Below, piece after piece: positions 35,389 through 45,973 of a stretch of 64,000 nt of DNA. The stretch's first letter is position 1. Every line of letters starts with the position of its first letter. Under the pieces are notes generated by a model. The model saw only the letters and a program-made list of their open reading frames with translations, ran no database searches and was not told where the DNA came from. Made by a program: the position numbers and the translations under genes. The DNA comes from [Empedobacter] haloabium (lineage in GTDB: Bacteria; Pseudomonadota; Gammaproteobacteria; Burkholderiales; Burkholderiaceae_D): contig CP136508.1 of the NCBI GenBank assembly GCA_008011715.2, forward strand, positions 6,324,001-6,388,000. Direction: 5' to 3'.

Positions 35389-36708
35389 ATGACTGCTCGC
35401 ATCCTGATCCTCGACGACGACGCCGACGTCGCCTGCGCTGCGCGCCTGCTGCTGCGCCGGCGCCATCCGGACGTGACGGTGCTGGACGATCCGGCCGACC
35501 TGCCTGCGCTGCTCGCACGCGCCGTGCCGGACGTGGTGCTGCTGGACTTCAATTTCACTCCGGGCCGCACCGATGGCGCCGAAGGCCTGGCGGCGCTGGA
35601 CCTGCTGCGCCGCCAGCCGCGCGCGCCGGCCGTGATCGCGCTGACGGCGTACGCCGACGTGCCGCTGGCGGTGGAAGCGCTGAAGCGCGGCGCCGCCGAT
35701 TTCCTGACCAAGCCGTGGGACAACGCGCGCCTGCTGGCGGCCGTGGAGGGCGCGCTGGCCCGGCGCACACCCGCGCCGGCGGCCGCCGCCACGTCCGCGC
35801 TGATGGGCGACTCGGCGCCGATGCAGGCCGTGCGCGCGATGATCGCCAGCGTGGCGCCGACCGAGGCGAACGTGCTGGTGCTGGGCGAGAACGGCGTCGG
35901 CAAGGAACTGGTGGCGCGTGCGATCCACCAGGCCTCGCGCCGCGCGGCGCACACGTTCCTGGCCGTGGACATGGGCACCTTGCCGGAAGCGACGTTCGAG
36001 AGCGAGTTGTTCGGCCACCGGCGCGGCGCGTTTACCGATGCGAAGAGCGACCGGCCGGGCCGTTTCCAGGCCGCGCGCGGCGGTACCCTGTTCCTCGACG
36101 AGATCGGCAACATGCCGCTGGCGGGCCAGGCCAAGCTGCTGACGGCGCTGGAGCGGCGCGAGGTGACGCCGCTGGGGGCGGACCGGCCCGAAAGCGTGGA
36201 CGTGCGCATCGTCAGCGCGACCAACCTGGACGAGGCGCGGCTGTTCGATCCGGCCGTGTTCCGGCCCGACCTGCTGTTCCGGTTGAACACCATCGTGATC
36301 CGCGTACCGCCGCTGCGCGAGCGCCGCGCCGACATTCCCGCGCTGCTGCGCCACTACCTGTCGCATTACGAAGCCCAGTACGGGCGACCTGCCCGGGCAC
36401 TGGCGCCGGCCGCGCTGGCCGCCTTGCAGGCGCATGCCTGGCCCGGCAATGTGCGGGCGCTGCGCCACGCCTGCGAACGGGCCGTGATCCTGGCCGGTGG
36501 CGCCGACTACCAGGTGGACGACTTCGGCCTGCTGGCACCGGCCGCGCCGACGCCCACGGCGGCGCCGGCGGCGACCCTCAACACGCTGGAGCGCGACGCC
36601 ATCGCCGCCGCGCTGACGCAGGCCCAGGGCAATATCAGCCATGCCGCCAAGATGCTGGGCGTCAGCCGCGCCGCGTTGTACCGCAAGCTGGACAAGCATG
36701 GCATCTGA
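35389..36708 (+). CDS. Sigma-54-dependent response regulator (NtrC family, GAFTDA variant)
   Basis: A 439-residue three-domain protein. The receiver has ILDDDAD, phospho-acceptor Asp in VVLLDFNF, LTAYAD and LTKPW. The AAA+ domain has Walker A GENGVGKELV, loop GAFTDA at residues 213-218 in place of GAFTGA, Walker B GGTLFLDEIGN, and an arginine-finger region. The C-terminal Fis-type helix-turn-helix includes AKMLGVSRAALYRKLDKHGI. The start is ATG 35389. It should activate the divergent adaptor/ATPase genes. The kinase gene follows with an 11-bp overlap. Confidence 0.92.
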   Translation: MTARILILDDDADVACAARLLLRRRHPDVTVLDDPADLPALLARAVPDVVLLDFNFTPGRTDGAEGLAALDLLRRQPRAPAVIALTAYADVPLAVEALKRGAADFLTKPWDNARLLAAVEGALARRTPAPAAAATSALMGDSAPMQAVRAMIASVAPTEANVLVLGENGVGKELVARAIHQASRRAAHTFLAVDMGTLPEATFESELFGHRRGAFTDAKSDRPGRFQAARGGTLFLDEIGNMPLAGQAKLLTALERREVTPLGADRPESVDVRIVSATNLDEARLFDPAVFRPDLLFRLNTIVIRVPPLRERRADIPALLRHYLSHYEAQYGRPARALAPAALAALQAHAWPGNVRALRHACERAVILAGGADYQVDDFGLLAPAAPTPTAAPAATLNTLERDAIAAALTQAQGNISHAAKMLGVSRAALYRKLDKHGI

Positions 36709-37912
36709 GCGGGCGCTGAAGGCGGGCGCCGGCATTGCCGCCGCCGCGCTGGCGCCGCTGGGCGCTGTCGCCGCGTGCGTGGCCGACTCGCCGCGGCTGC
36801 TGGTGCTGTGCGCGCTGGGTGGCACGATCGCGGCGGTGGTGCTGTGGCGTCTGTTGGCGCGGCTGACGGTGCGGCAGCCATTGCCCGAAGCGGTGCTACC
36901 GTCCCGCGCCGGCACGGACGACGCGCTGCTGGCGCTGGAAGCACGGCTGGAACACGCGCCAATGGCGCTGTTTCGTGTCGATGGCCTGGCGGGGGAGGGG
37001 AGCGTTGCGCCGTTGAATGGCAACGCGCGCCGGCTGCTGGCGCCGGGCCGCGCCAGCGAACCGGAACGCCTGTGCGCGCTGCTGGCGGCGCAGCCGGCCG
37101 ACCAGCGCACCTTGATCGGCTTCGATACCGAGCGGGGCCTGGAGCGCGCGCTGGTCGCTGTCTCGGCGCTGACGGTGCAGGGGTGCGGCCAGCGCCTGGT
37201 CGCGCTGCTGCCGGTGGAAAGCCAGCTGGAAGCGGAAGCGCTGAACGCCTGGCGCCAGCTGGTGCACGTGCTGACGCACGAGATCATGAATTCGCTGACG
37301 CCAGTCGCATCACTGTCGCGCACGGCGCGCGAGATGCTGCACGACGTGGCCTTGCCGCCGGAGGTGGGTGGCGACATCGGCACGGCACTGGATGCCATCG
37401 CGCGGCGCTCGGCCAGCCTGGTCGATTTCGTGGCCAGCTATCGCAGCCTGTCGACGTTGCCGCGGCCGCGTCCGGAACGGGTACGTCTGGTGGACCTGTT
37501 CGCCCGGCTGGAGGCGCTGGTCGGGCCGGATTGGCAGGCGCGCGGCGGCAGCGTGCGCTTTGCCGTCGAACCGGCGTCGCTGGAAGTGCTGGTCGATCCC
37601 GGCCAGCTGGAGCAGGCGCTGATCAATCTGTTGAAAAACGCCGCCGAGGCGACTGCCCAGGTGGCGCAGCCGCGCGTGGAGGCCGTCGCCCGGCTGGGGC
37701 GCGGCGGGCGCCTGCGCATCGAAGTGTCGGACAACGGTCCCGGCGTGCCGGACGACACGGCCCCGCACATTTTTACACCGTTCTTCTCGACGAAAAAACA
37801 GGGTCGCGGCATCGGCCTGGCCATGGTGCGCCAGCTGGTGCATGGCAACGGCGGCACGGTGCGGCATGCCCGCTCGGTGACGAGCGGCGCCCGCTTCATC
37901 GTCAGCTTTTAA
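36698..37912 (+). CDS. Sensor histidine kinase
   Basis: A 404-residue membrane kinase. Two adjacent N-terminal helices (about residues 8-28 and 35-52) leave almost no periplasmic loop, so it probably senses within or at the membrane. A PAS-like segment (ALEARLEHAPMALFRVDGL) follows, then the H-box LVHVLTHEIMNSLTPVASLS, N-box LINLLKNAAEA, G1 SDNGPGVPD, F FTPFFSTK and G2 GRGIGLAMV. It is the cognate kinase of the overlapping sigma-54 regulator. Confidence 0.92.
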   Translation: MASERALKAGAGIAAAALAPLGAVAACVADSPRLLVLCALGGTIAAVVLWRLLARLTVRQPLPEAVLPSRAGTDDALLALEARLEHAPMALFRVDGLAGEGSVAPLNGNARRLLAPGRASEPERLCALLAAQPADQRTLIGFDTERGLERALVAVSALTVQGCGQRLVALLPVESQLEAEALNAWRQLVHVLTHEIMNSLTPVASLSRTAREMLHDVALPPEVGGDIGTALDAIARRSASLVDFVASYRSLSTLPRPRPERVRLVDLFARLEALVGPDWQARGGSVRFAVEPASLEVLVDPGQLEQALINLLKNAAEATAQVAQPRVEAVARLGRGGRLRIEVSDNGPGVPDDTAPHIFTPFFSTKKQGRGIGLAMVRQLVHGNGGTVRHARSVTSGARFIVSF

Positions 37913-37948
37913 TCGAACCCGAAATTTTGGGCGGCAACCGTTGCTGGC

Positions 37949-38401
37949 TTAGCGCAGCATGTCGATATGCAGGATGCCGTCCTCGTCGTACGGCGCGCTG
38001 ACGGTCTCGAAGCCGAAGCCCTGGTAGAACTTTTCCAGCCGCTGCTGTGCGCCGATGCGGATGCGGTGGCCCGGGTGCAGGCTTTCCGCGCGCAAGATGC
38101 CTTCGGCCACGAGCTGGCGGCCGATCCCGGTGCCGCGCGAGGCAGCCGGGGTCAGGATGCGGCCCAGCGACATCTCGTCGTATTTCGCCCCCGGCGCCAG
38201 GCAGCGCAGGTAGGCCGCCAGCGTGCGTTCGCCGTCCTGGGTGCGCCACGCCATCAGGTGGTGCGCGGCCTCGTCGTAGCCATCCAGGTCCGGGTACAGG
38301 CAGGTCTGCTCCAGCACGAACACGTTCTGCCGCTGGCGCAGCACCTCATACAAATCCCTGCGCGGGATGCTTTCAAAATCCAGCCACTGCCATTCGATCA
38401 T
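37949..38401 (-). CDS. elaA: GNAT acetyltransferase, ElaA family
   Basis: A 150-residue acetyltransferase. It has the ElaA N-terminus IEWQWLDFESIPRRDLYEVLRLR-like block, FVLEQTCLYPDLDGYDEAAHH, LGRILTPAASRGTGIGRQLV (acetyl-CoA pyrophosphate loop R-G-T-G-I-G) and YQGFGFETVS near the end. The acceptor substrate is unknown. The start is ATG 38401. A terminator hairpin separates it from the upstream ohr gene. Confidence 0.87.
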   Translation of the reverse strand: MIEWQWLDFESIPRRDLYEVLRQRQNVFVLEQTCLYPDLDGYDEAAHHLMAWRTQDGERTLAAYLRCLAPGAKYDEMSLGRILTPAASRGTGIGRQLVAEGILRAESLHPGHRIRIGAQQRLEKFYQGFGFETVSAPYDEDGILHIDMLR

Positions 38402-38424
38402 CGTTCTCTCGCACTCAAACAAGA

Positions 38425-38459
38425 AACAGGCCCCGACCGCAGCGCGATCGGGGCCTGTT
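38425..38459 (-). terminator. Terminator hairpin after ohr
   Basis: AACAGGCCCCGA and TCGGGGCCTGTT form a perfect 12-bp stem around an 11-nt loop. On the minus strand it is followed by TTTCTTGTTTG. It lies 14 bp after the ohr stop and before the elaA start. Confidence 0.7.
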
Positions 38460-38473
38460 CCGGGGTGCGACGA

Positions 38474-38899
38474 TTATACGATGGTCAGGGTGACGTCGAT
38501 ATTGCCGCGGGTGGCGTTCGAGTAGGGGCAGACGATGTGCGCAGCCTGCACCAGCTTCTCGGCCGTGTCACGGTCCAGGCCGGGCAGCGAGATCTTCAGT
38601 TCCACTTCGATGCCGAAGCCCGTTTCGATCGGGCCGATGCCAACCGTCGCGTCGATCGACGTATCGGCAGGCACGGCGATCTTGTCGCGGCCGCCGACGA
38701 ATTTCAGCGCGCCGATGAAGCAGGCCGAGTAGCCGGCCGCGAACAGCTGCTCCGGATTGGTGCCGACCGCGCCGTTACCGCCCAGTTCCTTCGGCGTGGT
38801 CAGCTTGACGTCCAGCACGCCGTTGTCGGACACGGAACGGCCCTCGCGGCCACCGGTGGATTTGGCTTGTGCACGGTACAGGACTTGTTGCAGCGACAT
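38474..38899 (-). CDS. ohr: Organic hydroperoxide resistance protein Ohr
   Basis: A 141-residue thiol peroxidase of the OsmC/Ohr family that reduces organic (fatty-acid) hydroperoxides with lipoylated partners. The peroxidatic Cys is in [10 protein letters not shown] and the resolving Cys in [13 protein letters not shown]. The active-site Arg is near the N-terminus (GGREGRS) and a Glu is in [11 protein letters not shown]. These residues mark Ohr and not OsmC. It has its own sigma-70 promoter upstream. No ohrR-like regulator gene is nearby. Confidence 0.94.
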   Translation of the reverse strand: MSLQQVLYRAQAKSTGGREGRSVSDNGVLDVKLTTPKELGGNGAVGTNPEQLFAAGYSACFIGALKFVGGRDKIAVPADTSIDATVGIGPIETGFGIEVELKISLPGLDRDTAEKLVQAAHIVCPYSNATRGNIDVTLTIV

Positions 38900-38933
38900 G
38901 ATGTGATCCTTTCTGTTTGGTAACTAACGATTG

Positions 38934-38947
38934 AATAGCGCACTATT
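38934..38947. promoter_or_regulatory. Palindrome in the ohr leader
   Basis: AATAG-CGCA-CTATT lies 35 bp before the ohr start codon and about 40 bp downstream of the predicted start point. A MarR-family repressor such as OhrR could bind here. The assignment is by position and symmetry only. Confidence 0.35.
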
Positions 38948-38987
38948 TTCTGCGGCTTCCGATACAGTGCGTGCGCCCATGGACACC

Positions 38988-39016
38988 ACTATACATAGCA
39001 CGCGATTGAATTGCAA
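38988..39016 (-). promoter_or_regulatory. Sigma-70 promoter of ohr
   Basis: On the minus strand TTGCAA (39016-39011), a spacer of exactly 17 bp, then TATAGT (38993-38988). Both boxes are close to consensus. RNA would start near 38981, giving a leader of about 80 nt with the AATAG-CTATT dyad inside it. Confidence 0.65.
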
Positions 39017-39037
39017 GCGATTTTAATACCCGTACCG

Positions 39038-40084
<1,047 letters not shown>

Positions 40085-40096
40085 GCGTGCCCCGCG

Positions 40097-41686
40097 TCAC
40101 GGATGGTCGTGACACAGGTTGCTGTTGCGGTAGGCCGCCACGTAGTCGTCAAAGTTACTCTGCGGCGCCGCTTCCAGCTCGGCCTGCTCGGCCAGCGACT
40201 GCTGCGCCAGGCGCTCGAAATACGCCGCTTCCTCGCTGGTCGGCGGGTTGGCGCGGAAGTAGGCGGCATGGCGCTCGCTCTGGCGCAGGCCGAAGGCGGC
40301 AAACGAGCGGCCGTTGGCCTCCAGCTCGCGCAGCACGGCGACCGACGGCGTACGGTCCGGGTCATTCAACTTTTCCGCCTGCCGCGCCAGCGCGTCGACG
40401 TGGATGCTGTCGCCGCGCAGGCTGTCGAGCAGTTCGGCGGCCGGGCGGATGCGCGCCAGCAGATCGTGACCCCAGTCCGGCAGCGGCACTTCCTTGCCGT
40501 CGCGCGTCAGGGTCAGGCCCGGCTTGCGGCCTTCCTTGACGGTGCGGGCGAAGTTGCGCGCCAGGACTTCACCGCAGAGTTCCGTGATCGTCGGGCTGTC
40601 TTCCAGCGCACAGAACAGCAGGAACGCGTCCAGGAAGCGGCCGGCCTCCTCGCCGATGCCGACCGGGCTGAACGGGTCGACGTCCATACAGCGTACTTCG
40701 ATGTACTGCACGCCGCGATTGCACAGCGCCTGGATCGGACGTTCGCCGGTGCGGATGACGCGCTTGGGCCGGATCGTCGAGTAATACTCGTTCTCGATCT
40801 GGATGACGTTGGTCGACAACTGCTGCCACTCGCCGGCCGCGTTTTTCGTGCCGATCTTCTGGTACGGCTCGTAGGGCTGGTTGACGGCGCGCGTCAGGGT
40901 GGCGACATAGCTGTCCAGGCTGTTCTCGTGGGGGCTGAGGCCGGACTGGGCGTCGTTCTGGTAGCCCAGGTCGCTCATGCGCAGGCTGGTCGCGTAGGGC
41001 AGGTACAGCGTGTCCGCCGACAGCGTGTCCAGCTTGTGCGGGCGGCCGCGCAGGAAGCTGCTGTTCAGGGCTGGCGAGGCGCCGAACAGGTACATCAGCA
41101 GCCAGCTGTGGCGGCGGAAGTTGCGGATGGTGGCCAGATACGCTTCCGACTGGTAGGCCATCGGCGACTTGGTGCTGCCTTCATCCTCGGCCAGAACGCG
41201 CCACAGGCGCTCGTCCAGCGAATAGTTATAGTGGATGCCGGCGATGCACTGCATGGCCTTGCCATAGCGCAGCGCCAGGCCGCGGCGGTAGACGTGTTTC
41301 AGCATGCCCAGGTTCGACTTGCCGTACCAGGCGATCTCGATGTCTTCCTCGGCCGGCAGGTGACAGGGCATCGACTGGCTCCACAGCAGTTCGTTGCCCA
41401 GCTTGCTGTAGGCGAAGCGGTGGATGCCGTCGAGCTTGTGCAAGGTCGTGGCGATGTCCGACTCGGCCGGCGTGATGAACTCGGCCAGCGTTTCCGCGTA
41501 ATCGGTCGTGATCTCCGGATGCGTCAGCGCGGAGCCCCAGCCGACCGGGTGCGGCGTGTGCGCCAGTTCGCCGTTCGGCTGCACCCGCAGCGTCTCCCGC
41601 TCGATGCCACGCAAGCCGCCGCGCAGGACGGCGCGGTGCGGTTCACTGGCAAGCAGGGCCAGGCGGCGCGTCAATTGACTGGACAA
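40097..41686 (-). CDS. gshA: Glutamate-cysteine ligase
   Basis: First enzyme of glutathione synthesis, joining L-glutamate and L-cysteine with ATP. The product is about 529 residues of the E. coli (gamma-proteobacterial) type: [14 protein letters not shown] near residue 25, [45 protein letters not shown]. The TTG at 41686 ([12 protein letters not shown]) has AAAGGA eight bases ahead. A GTG 120 bp further out would add 40 residues not seen in the family. TTG initiation suggests modest translation. Confidence 0.93.
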   Translation of the reverse strand: MSSQLTRRLALLASEPHRAVLRGGLRGIERETLRVQPNGELAHTPHPVGWGSALTHPEITTDYAETLAEFITPAESDIATTLHKLDGIHRFAYSKLGNELLWSQSMPCHLPAEEDIEIAWYGKSNLGMLKHVYRRGLALRYGKAMQCIAGIHYNYSLDERLWRVLAEDEGSTKSPMAYQSEAYLATIRNFRRHSWLLMYLFGASPALNSSFLRGRPHKLDTLSADTLYLPYATSLRMSDLGYQNDAQSGLSPHENSLDSYVATLTRAVNQPYEPYQKIGTKNAAGEWQQLSTNVIQIENEYYSTIRPKRVIRTGERPIQALCNRGVQYIEVRCMDVDPFSPVGIGEEAGRFLDAFLLFCALEDSPTITELCGEVLARNFARTVKEGRKPGLTLTRDGKEVPLPDWGHDLLARIRPAAELLDSLRGDSIHVDALARQAEKLNDPDRTPSVAVLRELEANGRSFAAFGLRQSERHAAYFRANPPTSEEAAYFERLAQQSLAEQAELEAAPQSNFDDYVAAYRNSNLCHDHP

Positions 41687-41873
41687 TTTGCTATTCCTTT
41701 CTTGTGCATCTGACCAAAGAGTTGGTGCGAGAGTAACCGAAATCGGAAAAACGCGCGTGGTGCCCCCTATGTTGCTTATTTTTTGATAATAAACACGGGC
41801 AGGCACAAGGGTCCGGCAGGCATGGTTGGGATTCTAGCAAAGGCCCGCCGGGCGGGTCGGGGCGGTGGCTAAC

Positions 41874-42707
41874 TCAGGCCGATATGACGCGTCCGCCGGT
41901 CACGCGGGCGATGCCGGCCAGGTCATGCCAGCTCTGTACTTCGCCATAACCTTGCGTCGTCAGCAGCGCCTGTACGGCGACGGACTGGTCGTAGCCATGC
42001 TCCATCAGCAGCCAGCCACCTGGCGTGAGATGGCCAGGCGCGCCGGACACGATGCGACGCAGCGCCGCCAGGCCGTCGGCATGGTCGGTCAACGCGCCGG
42101 CCGGCTCGAAGCGCAAGTCTCCCTCGGCCAGGTGGCGGTCGCCGCTGGCGATGTAGGGCGGATTGGAGACGATCAGGTCGAACGTGGCGCCAGCGGCCGC
42201 GCTGAACCAGTCGCTGTGCAGGAACCGGACGGTGACGCCGTTGGCGGCCGCATTGCGCTGTGCCACGGCCAGCGCGTCGGGACTGACGTCCAGCGCGGTC
42301 ACGAGCGCGTCGGGCCGGGTGTGCGCCAGCGCGACGGCAATGGCGCCGCTGCCGGTGCCCATGTCCAGCACGCGGCCCTGCGGCGGCAGGCGCTCCAGCG
42401 CCAGCTCCACCAGCAACTCGGTTTCCGGGCGGGGGATCAGCACGGCCGGGGTCGTTTCGAAGTCGAGCCCGTAAAACTCGCGTTTGCCGACGATGTACGC
42501 GATCGGCTCGCCATCGAGCCGACGTTGCAGCAGGGCGGACAGGCGCGCGGCCTCGTCGGCTGTCAACGCTCGTTCCGACTGCGTGATCAGCCCGGTGCGC
42601 GACAGCCCCAGCGCATGGCACAGCAGGATGCGGTTGTCGACGGGATCGAGCGCGCCCAGGCGCTGCAGCGAGGCGACGGTGGCGCCGGGCGAAACCAGCT
42701 GGCTCAT
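41874..42707 (-). CDS. prmC: Release factor glutamine methyltransferase
   Basis: A 277-residue SAM-dependent enzyme that methylates the GGQ glutamine of release factors RF1/RF2. An N-terminal helical domain is followed by FYGLDFETTPAVLIPRPETELLVE, SAM motif VLDMGTGSGAIAVALA and the catalytic NPPY in IVSNPPYIAS. The start at 42707 overlaps the end of dsbB by four bases (ATGA). prfA, encoding its substrate RF1, lies one gene upstream on the same strand. Confidence 0.94.
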   Translation of the reverse strand: MSQLVSPGATVASLQRLGALDPVDNRILLCHALGLSRTGLITQSERALTADEAARLSALLQRRLDGEPIAYIVGKREFYGLDFETTPAVLIPRPETELLVELALERLPPQGRVLDMGTGSGAIAVALAHTRPDALVTALDVSPDALAVAQRNAAANGVTVRFLHSDWFSAAAGATFDLIVSNPPYIASGDRHLAEGDLRFEPAGALTDHADGLAALRRIVSGAPGHLTPGGWLLMEHGYDQSVAVQALLTTQGYGEVQSWHDLAGIARVTGGRVISA

Positions 42708-43171
42708 CGCTGGCGACGCACCAGTACCCACAGCATCGTGGCCGTCAGGATGACGAACCAGATGGCCGACCACTGCGGGATCGACAGGCCAAGGAAGCCC
42801 TCGGTGGCGTTCTCGCACAGGCCGTCGGCCTGGAACACCCACGGCAGGTAGGTCGCCGTCGGCAGTTTGTTCAGGAAGGTTTCAACCGGATCGATGCCGC
42901 ACGAGAAGCCCGGGTGGGCCAGCACGTACAGGTGCTTGCCCACGAAGCCGAGCCCCGCCAGGCCGGCCACGAGGCCGATGCCGGCGCCGACCTTCGGCTT
43001 GCGGCTGAACGCACCGATCAGGCAGCCGATGGCGATGGCCAGGAACAGGTAGCGCTGGATCACGCACAGCGGGCAGGGCAGCAGGTCCACCACGTGCTGC
43101 AGGTACAGCGCCACGGCGATCAGCAGGAAGCAAATGGCGGCGGTCGTCAGGAGAATGGTGCGCGAGTTCAT
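42704..43171 (-). CDS. dsbB: Disulfide bond formation protein B
   Basis: A 155-residue inner-membrane quinone reductase that reoxidises DsbA. It has four hydrophobic helices, the first periplasmic pair in LLPCPLCVIQRY and the second pair Cys in GFSCGID and DGLCENA. The Arg after the CPLC motif, which contacts ubiquinone, is present in IQRY. Length and order fit the beta-proteobacterial form. It lies inside the prfA-prmC block, separated from prfA by the repeat cluster. Confidence 0.93.
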   Translation of the reverse strand: MNSRTILLTTAAICFLLIAVALYLQHVVDLLPCPLCVIQRYLFLAIAIGCLIGAFSRKPKVGAGIGLVAGLAGLGFVGKHLYVLAHPGFSCGIDPVETFLNKLPTATYLPWVFQADGLCENATEGFLGLSIPQWSAIWFVILTATMLWVLVRRQR

Positions 43172-43262
43172 CGTTTATAGAAATTATCAGTGGATCGGCC
43201 GCGCCAATTCTCGCACAAAGCGGCGCCCGGGCCTTAGCCGGCCCTTAACGCCGCCAACAGCC

Positions 43263-43440
43263 GAGCCCGTGTCCCACCGCGGGGTCAGTCACCAAAGTGA
43301 GACACGACCTCGACAGGACGATGGCCGAGGCTGTGTCTACTGTGGGGTTACACCCCGACAAAGACACGGACTCAACTGCAGCGAATGGCCGAGATCGTGT
43401 CGATGTCGGGGTGTAACCCCATGGTGGACACGGGCTGGGC
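43263..43440. repeat. Three-unit palindromic repeat cluster
   Basis: This occupies the 270-bp gap between prfA and dsbB. Unit A (43263-43311) has CGTGTCCCAC / GTGAGACACG around GGGGTCAGTCACC. Units B (43323-43373) and C (43387-43440) have GTGTC...GACAC arms around GGGGTTACACCCC. B and C are inverted to each other: the 17 bp at 43344-43360 is the exact reverse complement of 43404-43420. The cluster ends two bases from the prfA stop. The 90 bases before dsbB hold nothing else clear. Confidence 0.85.
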
Positions 43441-43441
43441 T

Positions 43442-44518
43442 TTAGTCGCCCAGCGCGGCCAGCAGCTCGGCCTGGTGCTCGGCGGCCAGCGCCGTGGTCA
43501 GCTCGGTCAGGTCGCCGTCCATGATCATGTCCAGCTTGTACAGGGTGAGGTTGATGCGGTGGTCGGTCATCCGGCCTTGTGGGAAGTTGTAAGTGCGAAT
43601 GCGCTCGCTGCGGTCGCCGCTGCCGATCAGGCTCTTGCGGGTGGCCGCTTCCTTCGACTGCTGCTCGCGCAGCTGCACGTCCTTGATGCGCGCCGCCAGG
43701 ACCTTCATGGCCGACGCCTTGTTCTTGTGCTGCGAGCGGTCATCCTGGCATTCGACGACGATACCGCTGGGCAGGTGTGTGATGCGCACGGCCGAATCGG
43801 TCTTGTTGATGTGCTGGCCGCCGGCGCCAGACGCGCGGAACGTGTCGATGCGCAGGTCGGCCGGGTTGATGTGCACGTCTTCGACTTCATCCGCTTCCGG
43901 CATCACCGCCACCGTGCAGGCGGACGTGTGGATGCGGCCCTGCGTTTCCGTGGCCGGGACGCGCTGCACGCGGTGCCCGCCCGACTCGAACTTCAGTTTC
44001 GAATACGCGCCATTGCCGACGATGCGGGCGATCACCTCGCGATAGCCGCCCAGGTCGCTCTCGGATGCGCTGACGATCTCGACTTGCCAGCGGCTGCGCT
44101 CGGCAAAACGGGTGTACATGCGCAGCAGGTCGCCGGCGAACAGCGCCGACTCGTCGCCGCCCGTGCCGGCGCGGATTTCCAGGAAGATGTTGCGCTCGTC
44201 GTTGGCGTCCTTCGGCAGCAGCATCTTCTGCAGCTCCAGTTCCAGCTCGGCCAGGCGCGTCTTGCCCGTCTCGATTTCCTCCTGGGCGAACTCCTTCATG
44301 TCCGGATCGGCCAGCATCTGCTGGGCCTCGGCGATGTCGCCTTGCGCCTGCTGGTAGCTTTTATACAGCGCCACCAACGGGCCCAGTTCGGCGTGCTCGC
44401 GCGTCATCTTGCGGTAGTTGTCCATATTCGCCGTGGCGCCTTCGGACATCAACAACTCGTCCAGTTCGACGAGGCGATTGGCAAGCTGGTCCAGCTTGGA
44501 CAACATGGATGGTTTCAT
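43442..44518 (-). CDS. prfA: Peptide chain release factor 1
   Basis: A 358-residue class-I release factor reading UAA and [23 protein letters not shown] holds the GGQ catalytic tripeptide, and the anticodon-mimic region [22 protein letters not shown] block is present. An N-terminal coiled coil ([19 protein letters not shown]) precedes it. The start MKPSMLSK at 44518 matches other RF1 proteins. hemA lies 66 bp upstream on the same strand. Confidence 0.96.
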   Translation of the reverse strand: MKPSMLSKLDQLANRLVELDELLMSEGATANMDNYRKMTREHAELGPLVALYKSYQQAQGDIAEAQQMLADPDMKEFAQEEIETGKTRLAELELELQKMLLPKDANDERNIFLEIRAGTGGDESALFAGDLLRMYTRFAERSRWQVEIVSASESDLGGYREVIARIVGNGAYSKLKFESGGHRVQRVPATETQGRIHTSACTVAVMPEADEVEDVHINPADLRIDTFRASGAGGQHINKTDSAVRITHLPSGIVVECQDDRSQHKNKASAMKVLAARIKDVQLREQQSKEAATRKSLIGSGDRSERIRTYNFPQGRMTDHRINLTLYKLDMIMDGDLTELTTALAAEHQAELLAALGD

Positions 44519-44584
44519 AATCTCGAAATCGAAAGAGGGAACAACGACAGCCGCGCGGGGCGGCACACGGGCGGGGCGGGGCCG

Positions 44585-45859
44585 CTAACGGCGGCCGCGG
44601 AACAGCTGGGGCAGCAGTTCGGCCAGCTGGGCGCGGTCTTCGCCCTGGGCGCGGTGCAAGGCCTGCTGCGGGCCATGCATGAACTTGGCCGTCAGGCCTT
44701 TGGACAGTGCTTCCAGCACGGCATCGACGTCCTCGCCCTTGGCCAGCAGCTTGCGGGCACGCTCGAGCTCGGCCAGGCGGATCGCCTCGCCGTTTTCCTG
44801 CAGGCCCTGGATGACGGGCACGACGGCGCGGTCGTCGACCCAGTGCATGAACGACTGCACGCGCGTTTCGATGATGGCCTCGGCCTGTGCGACGGCGGCC
44901 TGGCGGTTCTCGATGCCGGTCTGCACCACATCGGCCAGGTCGTCCACCGTGTACAGGAACACGTCGTTCAGGCGCGCCACTTCCGGCTCGATATCGCGCG
45001 GCACGGCCAGGTCGACCATGAACATGGGCTTGTGGCGACGCGCCTTGATGGCGCGCTCGACCATGCCCAGGCCGATCAGCGGCAGGGACGACGCCGTCGA
45101 CGAAATCAGGATGTCATATTGGTGCAGCTGGTGCTGCAGGTCGGCCAGGCGCATGGCCTTGCCGTTGAAACGGTGTGCCAGCGCTTCGCCGCGCTCGAGC
45201 GTGCGGTTGGCCACCGTGATCGACTTCGGCGTCTGCGCCGCGAAGTGCGTGGCGCACAGCTCGATCATTTCGCCGGCGCCGATGAACAGCACGTTCTGCT
45301 GGCTGATCTTGTCGAAGATGCGCTGCGACAGCCGCACGGCCGCGGCCGCCATCGACACGCTGTGCGCACCGATCTCGGTGGTGCTGCGCACTTCCTTGGC
45401 GACCGAGAAACTGCGCTGGAACAGCTGGTGCAGGTAGGTGCCCAGGCCGCCCGCCTCGTCGGCGGTGCGGATCGCGTCCTTGATCTGGCCCAGGATCTGG
45501 GTTTCGCCCAGCACCATCGAGTCCAGCCCGGATGCCACGCGGAACGTGTGGCGCACGGCCTCGTGTTGCGGCAGCATGTACAGGTGCGGACGCAGTTCGC
45601 TGTAGTTCAGCTTGTGGAAATCGGCCAGGAAATGGGCACCGGCGTCGAGTGGATTGTCTGCCGCGCTGGCCGCATACAGCTCCGTGCGGTTGCAGGTGGA
45701 CAGAATCGCGGCCTCGTCGCTGCCGCGCGTGTCCAGGCGCTGGAACCAGTTGCGCGCCGCCGCCACCGCCGTCGCCAGCTGATCCGGCGCGAACGCCAGC
45801 CGTTCGCGCAGGGCGACCGGAGCTGTGGTGTGGTTGAGGCCGACGGCAAGCAGTTGCAT
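44585..45859 (-). CDS. hemA: Glutamyl-tRNA reductase
   Basis: First committed enzyme of C5-pathway tetrapyrrole synthesis: reduces glutamyl-tRNA to glutamate-1-semialdehyde with NADPH. The 424-residue product has [20 protein letters not shown], catalytic Cys in [29 protein letters not shown], Rossmann [13 protein letters not shown], and a C-terminal dimerisation helix. Start ATG 45859 gives the canonical N-terminus. The hemA-prfA-prmC order is widespread in proteobacteria. Confidence 0.95.
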   Translation of the reverse strand: MQLLAVGLNHTTAPVALRERLAFAPDQLATAVAAARNWFQRLDTRGSDEAAILSTCNRTELYAASAADNPLDAGAHFLADFHKLNYSELRPHLYMLPQHEAVRHTFRVASGLDSMVLGETQILGQIKDAIRTADEAGGLGTYLHQLFQRSFSVAKEVRSTTEIGAHSVSMAAAAVRLSQRIFDKISQQNVLFIGAGEMIELCATHFAAQTPKSITVANRTLERGEALAHRFNGKAMRLADLQHQLHQYDILISSTASSLPLIGLGMVERAIKARRHKPMFMVDLAVPRDIEPEVARLNDVFLYTVDDLADVVQTGIENRQAAVAQAEAIIETRVQSFMHWVDDRAVVPVIQGLQENGEAIRLAELERARKLLAKGEDVDAVLEALSKGLTAKFMHGPQQALHRAQGEDRAQLAELLPQLFRGRR

Positions 45860-45936
45860 TTCTTGAAAAATCAAGGACGTAGGTGGACATTATACCGTGA
45901 TGTGCCCGACCGATCTTTTTTCTGTCCCTCTGGAAA

Positions 45937-45959
45937 GGCTAGGACAAATCGTCCCAGCC
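45937..45959. other. Hairpin between response-regulator gene and hemA
   Basis: GGCTAGGAC-AAATC-GTCCCAGCC, 9-bp arms with one mismatch, in the 114-bp gap behind the response-regulator stop. There is no T-tract on either strand, so its role (weak terminator or leader structure of hemA) is uncertain. Confidence 0.4.
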
Positions 45960-45973
45960 CCCGCCAGATCGGG

